Assembly: GCA_017608775.1 (NCBI GenBank)
Contig: JAFCFF010000022.1
Location: 1 to 8,739 of the forward strand
Source of the DNA: Candidatus Iainarchaeum sp.
GTDB taxonomy: Archaea; Iainarchaeota; Iainarchaeia; Iainarchaeales; JAFCFF01
Reading direction: 5' to 3'
DNA: 8,739 bases
Position 1 is the stretch's first letter. The number at the start of each line of letters is the position of its first letter. The translations under genes were made by a program, and so were the position numbers. The notes under the pieces are model-generated. The model was not told the origin of the DNA. It did no database searches and worked only from the letters and a program-made list of their open reading frames with translations. Shown piece by piece: positions 1-5,105 of the stretch.

Positions 1-2
1 AG

Positions 3-590
3 GGGTTTGAGGAGCCATTTATCAAGGAACTAACCAAAAAAAGAGACAATATTTCATTTATTCCTATGTCTGCCAAGCAGTCTATGCTTCTTTACAGGCT
101 AGGAGTAAACCATTACTCCCTAAATGACAGGATGCCAGACATATCACTCTTTTTTACTAATTTGGTTTCAAAACATGGCGATTTCTCAAGGCTTGATTCC
201 CACTCTCTTATAAGGGAAAAACTTGCCTCAACGCTGTCGGAAAGGGTTTTTGTGATTCTAGGGAAAGAACCAAAAAAAATAGAGGAAATGCTTTTGGAAA
301 TATCAAAGTTTGGCTGGAAGAGAACCGTTCTGCAGCTCTCAAGCTATGGCTTTGTTGAGGTGTTAAGAAAAGATAACGGAAGACAGCTTTTGACTGACAC
401 AAATCACTTTCTTGTCAAGCTTAACTTTGAGGCAGACTATGAGGATCTGGCAATGCATATAAATGCCCTGCCTGGTGTTCTGGAAAACAGTATTTTTCTC
501 GATATGGCAACCGACTTCTTTCTTTTTGATAAAAACAGGGTAAACTATCTTTCACTTGATTCCTTTGTAAAGAGGTTTTCAAAAGCTTAG
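3..590 (+). CDS. RpiA-like protein, 5'-truncated by window edge, active site apparently degenerate
   Basis: The frame is open from the window edge; 195 residues are visible, and the internal ATG at 66 is probably not the start. The order of recognisable pieces matches archaeal ribose-5-phosphate isomerase A: FIKEL near residue 6, ISFIPMSAKQ near 17, ERVFVILG near 80, ISKFGWKRTVLQL near 100, LLTDTNHFLVKLNF near 129 and INALPGVLENSIF near 153. RpiA interconverts ribose-5-P and ribulose-5-P. The family's DGADE motif should fall near residues 50-54 but reads FFTNL, and the lysine-glycine loop (KGGGA) is shortened to a segment around KHGD (57-60). I therefore see the fold but not the catalytic aspartates. 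It may be a non-catalytic paralogue, a sugar-phosphate sensor, or a diverged enzyme with another substrate. The gene ends 62 nt before tRNA-Met. Family assignment is fairly sure; activity is unknown. Confidence 0.7.
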   Translation, partial: GFEEPFIKELTKKRDNISFIPMSAKQSMLLYRLGVNHYSLNDRMPDISLFFTNLVSKHGDFSRLDSHSLIREKLASTLSERVFVILGKEPKKIEEMLLEISKFGWKRTVLQLSSYGFVEVLRKDNGRQLLTDTNHFLVKLNFEADYEDLAMHINALPGVLENSIFLDMATDFFLFDKNRVNYLSLDSFVKRFSKA

Positions 591-602
591 AAAGTAATAT
601 TA

Positions 603-608
603 TTTTTT
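603..608 (+). terminator. Oligo-T candidate terminator after the rpiA-like gene
   Basis: Six T residues lie about 13 nt after the stop codon, with further T-rich sequence to about 622. Archaeal RNA polymerase can stop at T-tracts without a hairpin. No strong stem is visible. The assignment rests only on composition and position. Confidence 0.3.
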
Positions 609-652
609 CTCTTCTAATTTTTGATAGGTTGAGTTTTTGATAGATCGGGCAG

Positions 653-724
653 GCCGAGATAGCTCAGCGGTAGAGCACTGCTCTCATAAGGCAGGAGTCG
701 CGGGTTCAAATCCCGCTCTCGGCA
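653..724 (+). tRNA. tRNA-Met (anticodon CAT), elongator type likely
   Basis: A full cloverleaf can be drawn. The acceptor stem is GCCGAGA (653-659) with TCTCGGC (717-723), and the discriminator is A724. The D arm is GCTC/GAGC. The anticodon stem is CTGCT/GGCAG with loop CTCATAA, placing CAT at 685-687. The T arm is GCGGG-TTCAAAT-CCCGC. No CCA is encoded. A G1-C72 pair and the absence of three G-C pairs at the base of the anticodon stem argue against the initiator tRNA. A CAT-anticodon tRNA-Ile2 (modified C34) cannot be excluded from sequence, but the loop context CTCATAA is usual for elongator Met. There is no intron. Confidence 0.93.
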
Positions 725-784
725 TTCACACTGCGCAATGAGTATTGAGGTCTATGGAGGAAGATGCGGGTTTTATAGGCAAAA

Positions 785-790
785 GGAGGA
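785..790 (+). promoter_or_regulatory. Strong Shine-Dalgarno for the HNH gene
   Basis: The sequence AAAGGAGGAGAA precedes the ATG at 797 with a GGAGG core 6-7 nt upstream. This decides the start. It contrasts with hldE, gmhA and cysS in the same window, which lack an SD. Confidence 0.75.
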
Positions 791-796
791 GAAATT

Positions 797-1366
797 ATGC
801 CCCCGGCGGTTGTAAAAACAATTAAGGATGAAATTTTCTGGCAATATGCTAAACTTATTTCTAAGTCTGCAGGATTTGGTATAAAACAAAGAGCATTTCA
901 GATGAATCGTTTTATTGTCTTGAGAGATGGCAAGATAAAATGGTCGACTGCTATTAGAGAATGGGTTAAGGAACATGAGAAACCAAATGAGTGTATTTAC
1001 TGTGGCTCAAAAAAAAATTTGACGGTTGAGCATATTTTACCAAAATCCTGTGGCGGACCAGATACCCCCAATAATGCAATAAAAGTTTGTAAGAAGTGTA
1101 ATTCATCCAAGGGGGGTAAAAGGCTCTATGAATGGATTGGTCTAAAAAACAAGGATAAAGTTCCAAGAATTGCAGAAGGTAAATACCTCAAGCTTCTATA
1201 TGAACTACATGACAAACAAAAGACACTTAACATTGACAAAAATGAACTATCAACTAAATTATGTCCGATGTGTAATATGAAACCTGTATGTGAAAGAGAA
1301 GGGTGCAAAGGAAAATTAACTGTTTATTGTCTTGAAGGAATTTTTCCTATTAAACAATATCATTAA
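797..1366 (+). CDS. HNH endonuclease family protein with second Cys-rich cluster
   Basis: The product is 189 residues and probably soluble. The N-terminus MPPAVVKTIKDEIFWQYAKLI is typical of a family of short archaeal and bacterial HNH proteins. The nuclease core spans about residues 66-108: CIYC (66-69), the catalytic-type VEHILPKS with H79, PNNA with N92/N93, and CKKCNSSKGGK (98-108), which gives two zinc-binding Cys pairs and the HNH histidine and asparagines. A second cysteine-rich segment at 156-178 (C156, C159, C165, C170, C178) may bind another zinc. HNH proteins cut or nick DNA; the target here is unknown. The gene starts 73 nt after tRNA-Met. It could be a mobile or homing-type nuclease, or a DNA-repair or defence enzyme. 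No methylase, intron or toxin-antitoxin partner is visible. Confidence 0.85.
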   Translation: MPPAVVKTIKDEIFWQYAKLISKSAGFGIKQRAFQMNRFIVLRDGKIKWSTAIREWVKEHEKPNECIYCGSKKNLTVEHILPKSCGGPDTPNNAIKVCKKCNSSKGGKRLYEWIGLKNKDKVPRIAEGKYLKLLYELHDKQKTLNIDKNELSTKLCPMCNMKPVCEREGCKGKLTVYCLEGIFPIKQYH

Positions 1367-1370
1367 CTAG

Positions 1371-1393
1371 CGGGTTCGAATGCTGGTTCGAAT
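1371..1393 (+). repeat. tRNA T-arm-like remnant, tandem GGTTCGAAT
   Basis: Five nt after the HNH stop, GCGGGTTCGAAT (1370-1381) matches the tRNA-Met T-arm GCGGGTTCAAAT (700-711) at 11 of 12 positions. GGTTCGAAT then recurs at 1385-1393, 12 nt further on. The rest of the tRNA 3' end is not repeated. It may be an eroded attachment-site copy bounding the HNH gene, or a chance T-loop likeness. Confidence 0.4.
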
Positions 1394-1408
1394 ATCTTAT
1401 ACAGCATT
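1379..1408 (+). terminator. Inverted repeat downstream of the HNH gene
   Basis: AATGCTG at 1379-1385 and CAGCATT at 1402-1408 are perfect complements with a 16-nt loop that contains the second GGTTCGAAT. The hairpin begins 12 nt after the HNH stop. No T-run follows directly, so a role in termination or mRNA 3'-end stability is only suggested. Confidence 0.35.
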
Positions 1409-1457
1409 GTCTGTTTCCTGTCTGTTCTCCAAAAGGAGTTATCACCAAAACAAAAAA

Positions 1458-1465
1458 TTTAAAAA
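1458..1465 (+). promoter_or_regulatory. TATA-like box for the polycysteine leader
   Basis: TTTAAAAA lies in an A-rich context that could include a BRE. Its centre is about 26-27 nt before the ATG at 1488. That is the normal archaeal TATA-to-start-site distance, so the transcript is predicted to begin at or next to that ATG. The same spacing is seen at hldE, gmhA and cysS. Confidence 0.55.
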
Positions 1466-1487
1466 CAATTAAATAAGAAGTATTTTT

Positions 1488-1559
1488 ATGAAACAACAGA
1501 ACATGAATCTAAAAAAGTCAAGTAAAACTATTTTGATTGAGATTAGTTGTTGTTGCTAA
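1488..1559 (+). CDS. Leaderless polycysteine leader peptide (23 aa), putative cysteine-responsive uORF
   Basis: This is a short ORF of 23 codons plus TAA. It begins MKQQNMN, continues with a Lys/Ser-rich middle, and ends EISCCC. The Cys codons are TGT TGT TGC at 1548-1556, directly before the stop at 1557. There is no SD; a TATA-like box 26-27 nt upstream suggests a leaderless start. The gene downstream is cysteine synthase, so a run of Cys codons at the end of a leader ORF is what a ribosome-mediated attenuator would need: shortage of Cys-tRNA would stall the ribosome at 1548-1556. Leaderless polycysteine ORFs acting this way are known in mycobacteria. The Cys codons sit in the loop of a small stem (ATTAG 1542-1546 / CTAAT 1556-1560). 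Coding status is inferred, not shown; a short ORF like this could arise by chance. Confidence 0.5.
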   Translation: MKQQNMNLKKSSKTILIEISCCC

Positions 1560-1597
1560 TTCTGAAAGTTATTGTCATAATAAAATTAAATTATTTT

Positions 1598-1620
1598 GGT
1601 TTTGGCTTTTGTCCAAAACC
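1598..1620 (+). promoter_or_regulatory. Perfect hairpin between leader peptide and cysteine synthase SD
   Basis: GGTTTTGG (1598-1605) and CCAAAACC (1613-1620) form an uninterrupted 8-bp stem with a 7-nt loop. It can be extended by TTTT (1594-1597) with AAAA (1625-1628) across a 4-nt bulge. It lies 38 nt after the leader stop and 20 nt before the SD (1641-1646). The ACCT at its 3' edge (1618-1621) could alternatively pair with AGGT of the SD (1641-1644). No T-run follows, so a translational switch or an aid to termination is more likely than a bacterial-type intrinsic terminator. Confidence 0.5.
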
Positions 1621-1640
1621 TATCAAAATTAATTGTTATG

Positions 1641-1646
1641 AGGTGG
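1641..1646 (+). promoter_or_regulatory. Shine-Dalgarno AGGTGG ahead of the ATG at 1651
   Basis: GAGGTGG with 4-5 nt spacing to ATG 1651 is the best ribosome-binding site near cysteine synthase. The ATG it serves is in the wrong frame for the enzyme, which is why this site matters. Confidence 0.6.
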
Positions 1647-1650
1647 AAAA

Positions 1651-1716
1651 ATGAAAAGAACAAAACAAAATAACTTGAAAAAACAAACCACAAAGGATAG
1701 ATATCGGTGTCAATAG
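1651..1716 (+). CDS. Short ORF (21 aa) with good SD, out of frame with cysteine synthase
   Basis: The ORF reads from ATG 1651 to TAG 1714. It starts MKRTKQNN and ends RYRCQ, with a Cys codon (TGT 1708-1710) two codons before the stop. Reading it one base forward (+1) anywhere after about 1679 joins it to the cysteine synthase frame, giving an upstream extension RIDIGVNSVLGTIGDTPL that resembles a normal N-terminus of the enzyme. It is therefore either the true 5' end of the gene broken by an indel (an A-run at 1678-1683 is a likely place), a second leader peptide coupled to a TTG start at 1721 (4 nt after the TAG), or a programmed +1 shift. Confidence 0.45.
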   Translation: MKRTKQNNLKKQTTKDRYRCQ

Positions 1717-1720
1717 TGTT

Positions 1721-2587
1721 TTGGGTACCATAGGCGACACCCCACTAATACAAATAGAAAAAATACATGCAAAGTTAGAGACAAACAACCCAACTGGAAG
1801 CATAAAGGATAGAATGGCTTTGTACATGATAGAAAAAGCGGAAAAAAGAAAACAGCTAAAGCCAGGAGACAGGATAATAGAGATAACTAGTGGAAACGCA
1901 GGAATAGCTTTTGCTATGATAGCCGCTATAAAAGGCTATAAATTTACAGCAGTAATGCCGGAGTCAGTGAGTGTAGAGAAAAGAAGAATGATGAAAACCT
2001 TTGGGGCAGAGCTTGTATTAACTTCTGCTAGGAAAGACATGGCGGGAGCCGTAAAAAAATATAAAGAAATTACAAGGAAAAACACAGGTGCTTGGTTACC
2101 AAAACAATTTGAAAACCCAGATAACATAGCAGCACATAGAGAAGGAATAGCTAGGGAAATCATTGAACAAGTCAGCGATAAGATTGATGCATTTGTTGCA
2201 GGAGTTGGAACAGGCGGAACATTGTTAGGTGTTGCACAGGCATTAAAAAAGCTAAACCCAAATGTAAAAATTATTGGGGTCGAGCCAGCAGAATCCGCAG
2301 TATTGTCTGGAGGAAAACCCGGCCCACACAAGATACAGGGAATTGGTGAAGGGTTTGTTCCAAAGTTAGTAAGAGACAACATAGACTTGATTGATGAGGT
2401 TATCACCGTAAAGAGTAATGATGCCATAAACATGAGTAAAAAATTAGCAAGAAAACACGGAATTTTAGTTGGAATAAGTTCAGGAGCAAATGTTTTGATA
2501 GCAACTAAACTAAGCAAGAGATACAAAAACATAGTTACAATTTTGCCAGATCGTGGGGAAAGATATCTATCAACATACGTAGTTTAA
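1721..2587 (+). CDS. Cysteine synthase family (PLP-dependent, CysK/CysM type)
   Basis: The enzyme joins sulfide to an activated serine (O-acetyl- or O-phosphoserine; I cannot tell which) to make cysteine in the cytoplasm. From the TTG at 1721 the product is 288 residues, a little short of the usual 300-320. Visible motifs: GDTPLI at 5-10; NPTGSIKDR at 23-31, with K29 the PLP Schiff-base lysine; TSGNAG at 56-61 (substrate loop); GTGGT at 163-167 (PLP phosphate); SSGA at 253-256; and DRGERYLS at 277-284. The catalytic set looks complete. The stretch between GDTPLI and the AKLE segment is shorter than in bacterial CysK. The frame is open upstream to 1679 without ATG or GTG. The start is uncertain: TTG 1721 has only a weak GGTG upstream, while the strong SD/ATG at 1651 is one base out of frame. 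A polycysteine leader and hairpin lie upstream, suggesting cysteine-dependent control. Confidence 0.88.
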   Translation: MGTIGDTPLIQIEKIHAKLETNNPTGSIKDRMALYMIEKAEKRKQLKPGDRIIEITSGNAGIAFAMIAAIKGYKFTAVMPESVSVEKRRMMKTFGAELVLTSARKDMAGAVKKYKEITRKNTGAWLPKQFENPDNIAAHREGIAREIIEQVSDKIDAFVAGVGTGGTLLGVAQALKKLNPNVKIIGVEPAESAVLSGGKPGPHKIQGIGEGFVPKLVRDNIDLIDEVITVKSNDAINMSKKLARKHGILVGISSGANVLIATKLSKRYKNIVTILPDRGERYLSTYVV

Positions 2588-2679
2588 GGGAGTTGACCTT
2601 AGCTGGTTTGGATGGTAAGGCCTAATCAAACACAATACGTAAATCTCTGTTAGCTTCCATGAATATTAGTGGAATTTGA

Positions 2680-2736
2680 TTTTGGTGTGGTGTTCCAAAA
2701 AACCAAGGCCGAGATTTCGGGAAATAAGGTTTTTTT
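2680..2736 (+). terminator. Hairpin followed at a distance by T7, likely cysteine synthase terminator region
   Basis: TTTTGG (2680-2685) pairs with CCAAAA (2695-2700) over a 9-nt loop, and a run of seven Ts follows at 2730-2736. The intergenic stretch 2588-2871 also has a weaker stem TTCCA/TGGAA near 2656-2675 and no convincing gene. The T-run could end the cysteine synthase transcript. The hairpin resembles the one at 1594-1620 in sequence. Confidence 0.4.
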
Positions 2737-2798
2737 GTTACTATAACTTTTCTCAATATTTGTTAACTGCGTTATTCCAGACAAAGGGAAGAAGGAAT

Positions 2799-2820
2799 AT
2801 TTAAATATCTTAAAATATAA
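2799..2820 (+). promoter_or_regulatory. TATA-like promoter for the NifX-like/ATPase cluster
   Basis: Two overlapping AT boxes are present, ATTTAAATAT (2799-2808) and TAAAATATAA (2811-2820). The second predicts a start site near 2842-2846, which would give a leader of about 27-30 nt containing the SD GAGGT (2860-2864). Confidence 0.5.
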
Positions 2821-2871
2821 CATTCTATAAACAATATTCTTCATGTTTTTTGTGTGGTTGAGGTAGAAAAA

Positions 2872-3261
2872 ATGAAAGTAGCTGTAACTTCAACAGGAGA
2901 AAGTTTAGAAAGCCAGATCGATATGCGCTTTGGTAGATGTGCCTTTTTTGTTATTGCTGAGATTAAAGACAAGAATATTAAAAAGATAAGAAGCATAGCA
3001 AATCCTAACGTTGATGTTGGTGGGGGAGCAGGAATTTCGGCAGCCGAAATCGTGGCAAATGAGGGGGTTGAAGCAATAATAACAGGCAATGTTGGTCCAC
3101 GAGCTTTTGGTGTGTTTTCGCAGTTTGGGATAAAAGTTTATAGGGCTACTGGGGCTGTAAAAGACGCATTAAATAAGTTAGCCGCAGGCCAATTAGAACC
3201 GTTGAGTGCAGCCACAGGCCCAATGGGTTTCGAGAACAGAGGCTTTGGAAGGCGCAGATAA
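2872..3261 (+). CDS. NifX/orange-protein-like small protein (dinitrogenase iron-molybdenum cofactor family)
   Basis: The product is 129 residues. ATG 2872 is preferred over the in-frame GTG 2854 because GAGGT at 2860-2864 lies 7 nt before it and the family begins MKVAV. The family signature is clear: a beta strand at the start, FGRC at about 20-23, AGISAAEIVANEGVEAIITGN in the middle and VGPRAFGVFSQFGIKVY after it. NifX, NafY, the NifB C-terminal domain and the orange protein (ORP) share this RNase H-like fold, which binds metal-sulfur cofactors such as FeMo-co precursors or a Mo-Cu-S cluster. The C-terminus is Gly/Arg-rich. No nitrogenase genes are nearby. The next two genes are ferredoxin-containing MinD ATPases, a pairing also known from ORP operons and many anaerobes. 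The bound cofactor here is unknown. Confidence 0.85.
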   Translation: MKVAVTSTGESLESQIDMRFGRCAFFVIAEIKDKNIKKIRSIANPNVDVGGGAGISAAEIVANEGVEAIITGNVGPRAFGVFSQFGIKVYRATGAVKDALNKLAAGQLEPLSAATGPMGFENRGFGRRR

Positions 3262-3361
3262 TAAAGTAAATAGCCCAACATATTGTGTTGATACTTTCTT
3301 GGCTTTCTTGGTAAGACACATTGTGAAACAGTTGGGTTTAATGAAATAAGGGGAACAAAAC

Positions 3362-4201
3362 ATGAGAATAGCCATTACTGGTGGCAAAGGAGGGACAGGC
3401 AAATCAACCGTAGCAACAGCTTTGGCAATGGAGCTAGCCAAGAGAAAAAAAGTTCTACTTCTTGATCTGGATGTTGATTGTCCAGATGATAATATTATTC
3501 TTTCAATTAACACTAAAAAAGTGAAAAACGTTGAGACAATGATCCCAAAATTTGACAAGAACAAATGCATAAAATGTGGTAGATGTTCTCAAGTGTGTAG
3601 AGAGAACGCCATAGTTTGTGTGATGGGAAAACCCCCATTTCTTGTTCCCGAACAGTGTACTGGCTGTAAAGCCTGTCAAATTGCTTGTCCTGTTGGCGCA
3701 ATTTCCGAAGAAAAACAAACTATAGGAAAAATTCTTTCTGGAAAAAAAGGAAACATGACTTTAGTGTCTGGGGAAATGAAGCCAGGAATAGAGGAATCTA
3801 GCTTGATTGTAAACGCTGTCAAAAAATACGTAAAAGAAAAAGAAAAACACTATGATTATATCATAATAGACACGGCAGCAGGAACACACTGTCCAGTTAT
3901 TGCAGCTTTGCTTGATGTTGATTTGGGCATAGCAGTAACTGAGCCAACGCCTCTTGGTAACCACGATTTAGCTCTTATTTTAGAATTGATGAAAAAACTA
4001 AACGTAAAATCAAGAGTGCTTTTGAACAGATCAAACATTGCCACTAAAAAAGAAATAGAAAAAACGATTAGAAGGTTTAAAACAAAAATAGTTGCTGAAA
4101 TTCCATATAGCAAAAAAATTCAGAAAGCGTATTCAAAAGGAATCCCAATAAAACACAAAGCCATTAAAAAAATTGCGAGGGAGTTGAAATGCAGACTATA
4201 A
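3362..4201 (+). CDS. MinD/Mrp-type ATPase with inserted 2[4Fe-4S] ferredoxin domain (first copy)
   Basis: The product is 279 residues of the MinD-superfamily P-loop ATPases with an inserted ferredoxin domain (COG1149 type). The deviant Walker A GKGGTGKST is at 8-16 and LDLDVD at 34-39. The ferredoxin insert carries two full CxxCxxCxxxC motifs: C69, C72, C75, C79 and C99, C102, C105, C109 followed by Pro. A DTAAGTHCP switch motif is at 170-178 and TEPTP at 193-197. Proteins of this type form a complex with NifX-like/orange proteins and probably help assemble or insert metal-sulfur clusters; this role is inferred. It starts 100 nt after the NifX-like gene with a GGGG-type SD (about 3350-3354) and overlaps the second ATPase by 13 nt, so the two are surely co-transcribed. 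Confidence 0.88.
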   Translation: MRIAITGGKGGTGKSTVATALAMELAKRKKVLLLDLDVDCPDDNIILSINTKKVKNVETMIPKFDKNKCIKCGRCSQVCRENAIVCVMGKPPFLVPEQCTGCKACQIACPVGAISEEKQTIGKILSGKKGNMTLVSGEMKPGIEESSLIVNAVKKYVKEKEKHYDYIIIDTAAGTHCPVIAALLDVDLGIAVTEPTPLGNHDLALILELMKKLNVKSRVLLNRSNIATKKEIEKTIRRFKTKIVAEIPYSKKIQKAYSKGIPIKHKAIKKIARELKCRL

Positions 4202-5067
4202 CAATCTTATCTGGAAAGGGAGGAGTAGGAAAAAGTTCAATAGCGGCTTCTTTAGCTGTTTTATTGGCTGAAAAAAAAAGAATAGTTGCTGTTGATTGTG
4301 ATGTTGATGCCCCCAACCTCTCGTTAGTTTTAGGTATTAAAAAATTTAAAAAAAAGCAAAAAATATCCACAAATTACAAAGCATTTGTGAATGAAAAAGC
4401 AAAGAGCTGTAAAAAAATCTTAGATGTGTGTACTTTTTCTGCAATTTCCTGGAACAAAAAAAAGAATTTGCCCGAAATAAACAAATTTTTGTGTGAGGGC
4501 TGTGGGGCTTGTCAACTTTTATGCCCCCAAGGAATTGAGTTAAAAAAAGTAGAAAACGCGATTATTAGTGAAGTAAAAACCAAGTATGGTTTTTCCTTGG
4601 TTTTTGGGCAATTAAAAATGGGGGAGTCTGGTAGTGGAAAAGTGGTAGATGTTGTCAAAAAGAAAGCCGAAGAAAAGAATGTGGAAATAATGGTTGTGGA
4701 CTCCGCTGCAGGGATTGGTTGTCCTGTAATTGCCTCTATTCGGGGGTCTGATTTTGTTTTGGCTGTTACTGAACCAACACCATCGGCTTTAAGCGACCTA
4801 AAAAGAAGTTTGCAGGTTGTTGAACATTTTGGAATTCCATATGGTATTGTGATCAACAAATATGATTTAAACAAAAAGTTTACCAAAAAAATAGAAAAAT
4901 TTGCTGAGAGAAGCAAAATTCCAATACTTGGAAAGATACCATACAGAAAAGATTTTGTTAGAGCAATAGTAAAGATGAAACCTGTTGTTGAAGTCAATCC
5001 AAGATTTAGGAAAATGTTCAAAGGGATTATAAATAAGATTGGGCACTACAAAACAGGTTGGAAATAG
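4189..5067 (+). CDS. MinD/Mrp-type ATPase with partly degenerate ferredoxin insert (second copy)
   Basis: The product is 292 residues, a paralogue of the preceding gene with which it overlaps by 13 nt. Its ATG follows an AGGGAG SD inside the upstream gene. Walker A GKGGVGKSS is at 9-17, VDCDVDAPN at 35-43, DSAAGIGCP at 171-179 and TEPTP at 194-198. The ferredoxin insert differs: the second motif is intact (C102, C105, C108, C112 then Pro), but the first keeps only C74 and C81. The two other expected cysteines are A71 and I77. By ferredoxin logic one 4Fe-4S cluster (C102/C105/C108 plus C81) could still form and the other could not. The two ATPases probably work as a heterodimer with the NifX-like protein; this is inferred from operon layout and from ORP complexes. 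Confidence 0.87.
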   Translation: MQTITILSGKGGVGKSSIAASLAVLLAEKKRIVAVDCDVDAPNLSLVLGIKKFKKKQKISTNYKAFVNEKAKSCKKILDVCTFSAISWNKKKNLPEINKFLCEGCGACQLLCPQGIELKKVENAIISEVKTKYGFSLVFGQLKMGESGSGKVVDVVKKKAEEKNVEIMVVDSAAGIGCPVIASIRGSDFVLAVTEPTPSALSDLKRSLQVVEHFGIPYGIVINKYDLNKKFTKKIEKFAERSKIPILGKIPYRKDFVRAIVKMKPVVEVNPRFRKMFKGIINKIGHYKTGWK

Positions 5068-5074
5068 CATGACA

Positions 5075-5083
5075 TTATTTTAA
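5075..5083 (+). promoter_or_regulatory. TATA-like box for tRNA-Gln
   Basis: TATTTTAAT is centred about 30 nt before the tRNA-Gln 5' end, in the 41-nt gap after the second ATPase. Confidence 0.4.
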
Positions 5084-5098
5084 TTTCTTTCTACCATC

Positions 5099-5105
5099 TT
5101 TTTTT
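5099..5105 (+). terminator. T7 tract after the second ATPase
   Basis: Seven Ts lie between the ATPase stop and tRNA-Gln. They could end the cluster transcript in the archaeal T-tract manner, although they also lie just inside the tRNA promoter-proximal region. Confidence 0.3.

Noticed and set aside
738..815. 25-codon ORF between tRNA-Met and the HNH gene, with two Cys codons
   Set aside because: It has no promoter of its own and no SD, it overlaps the HNH start, and its Cys codons are scattered. It is probably chance.
1638..1673. ATG 1638 ORF (11 codons) overlapping the SD of 1651
   Set aside because: It has no SD of its own and a Lys/Asn-only composition typical of AT-rich noncoding DNA.
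1936..2532. Long open frame (198 codons) on the minus strand
   Set aside because: It lies wholly opposite the conserved cysteine synthase motifs; its hydrophobic Phe/Leu/Ser-rich product is what antisense of such a gene gives.
4512..5021. Open frame (169 codons) on the minus strand
   Set aside because: It is antisense to the second ATPase, Phe/Ser/Thr-rich with no recognisable motif or start signal.
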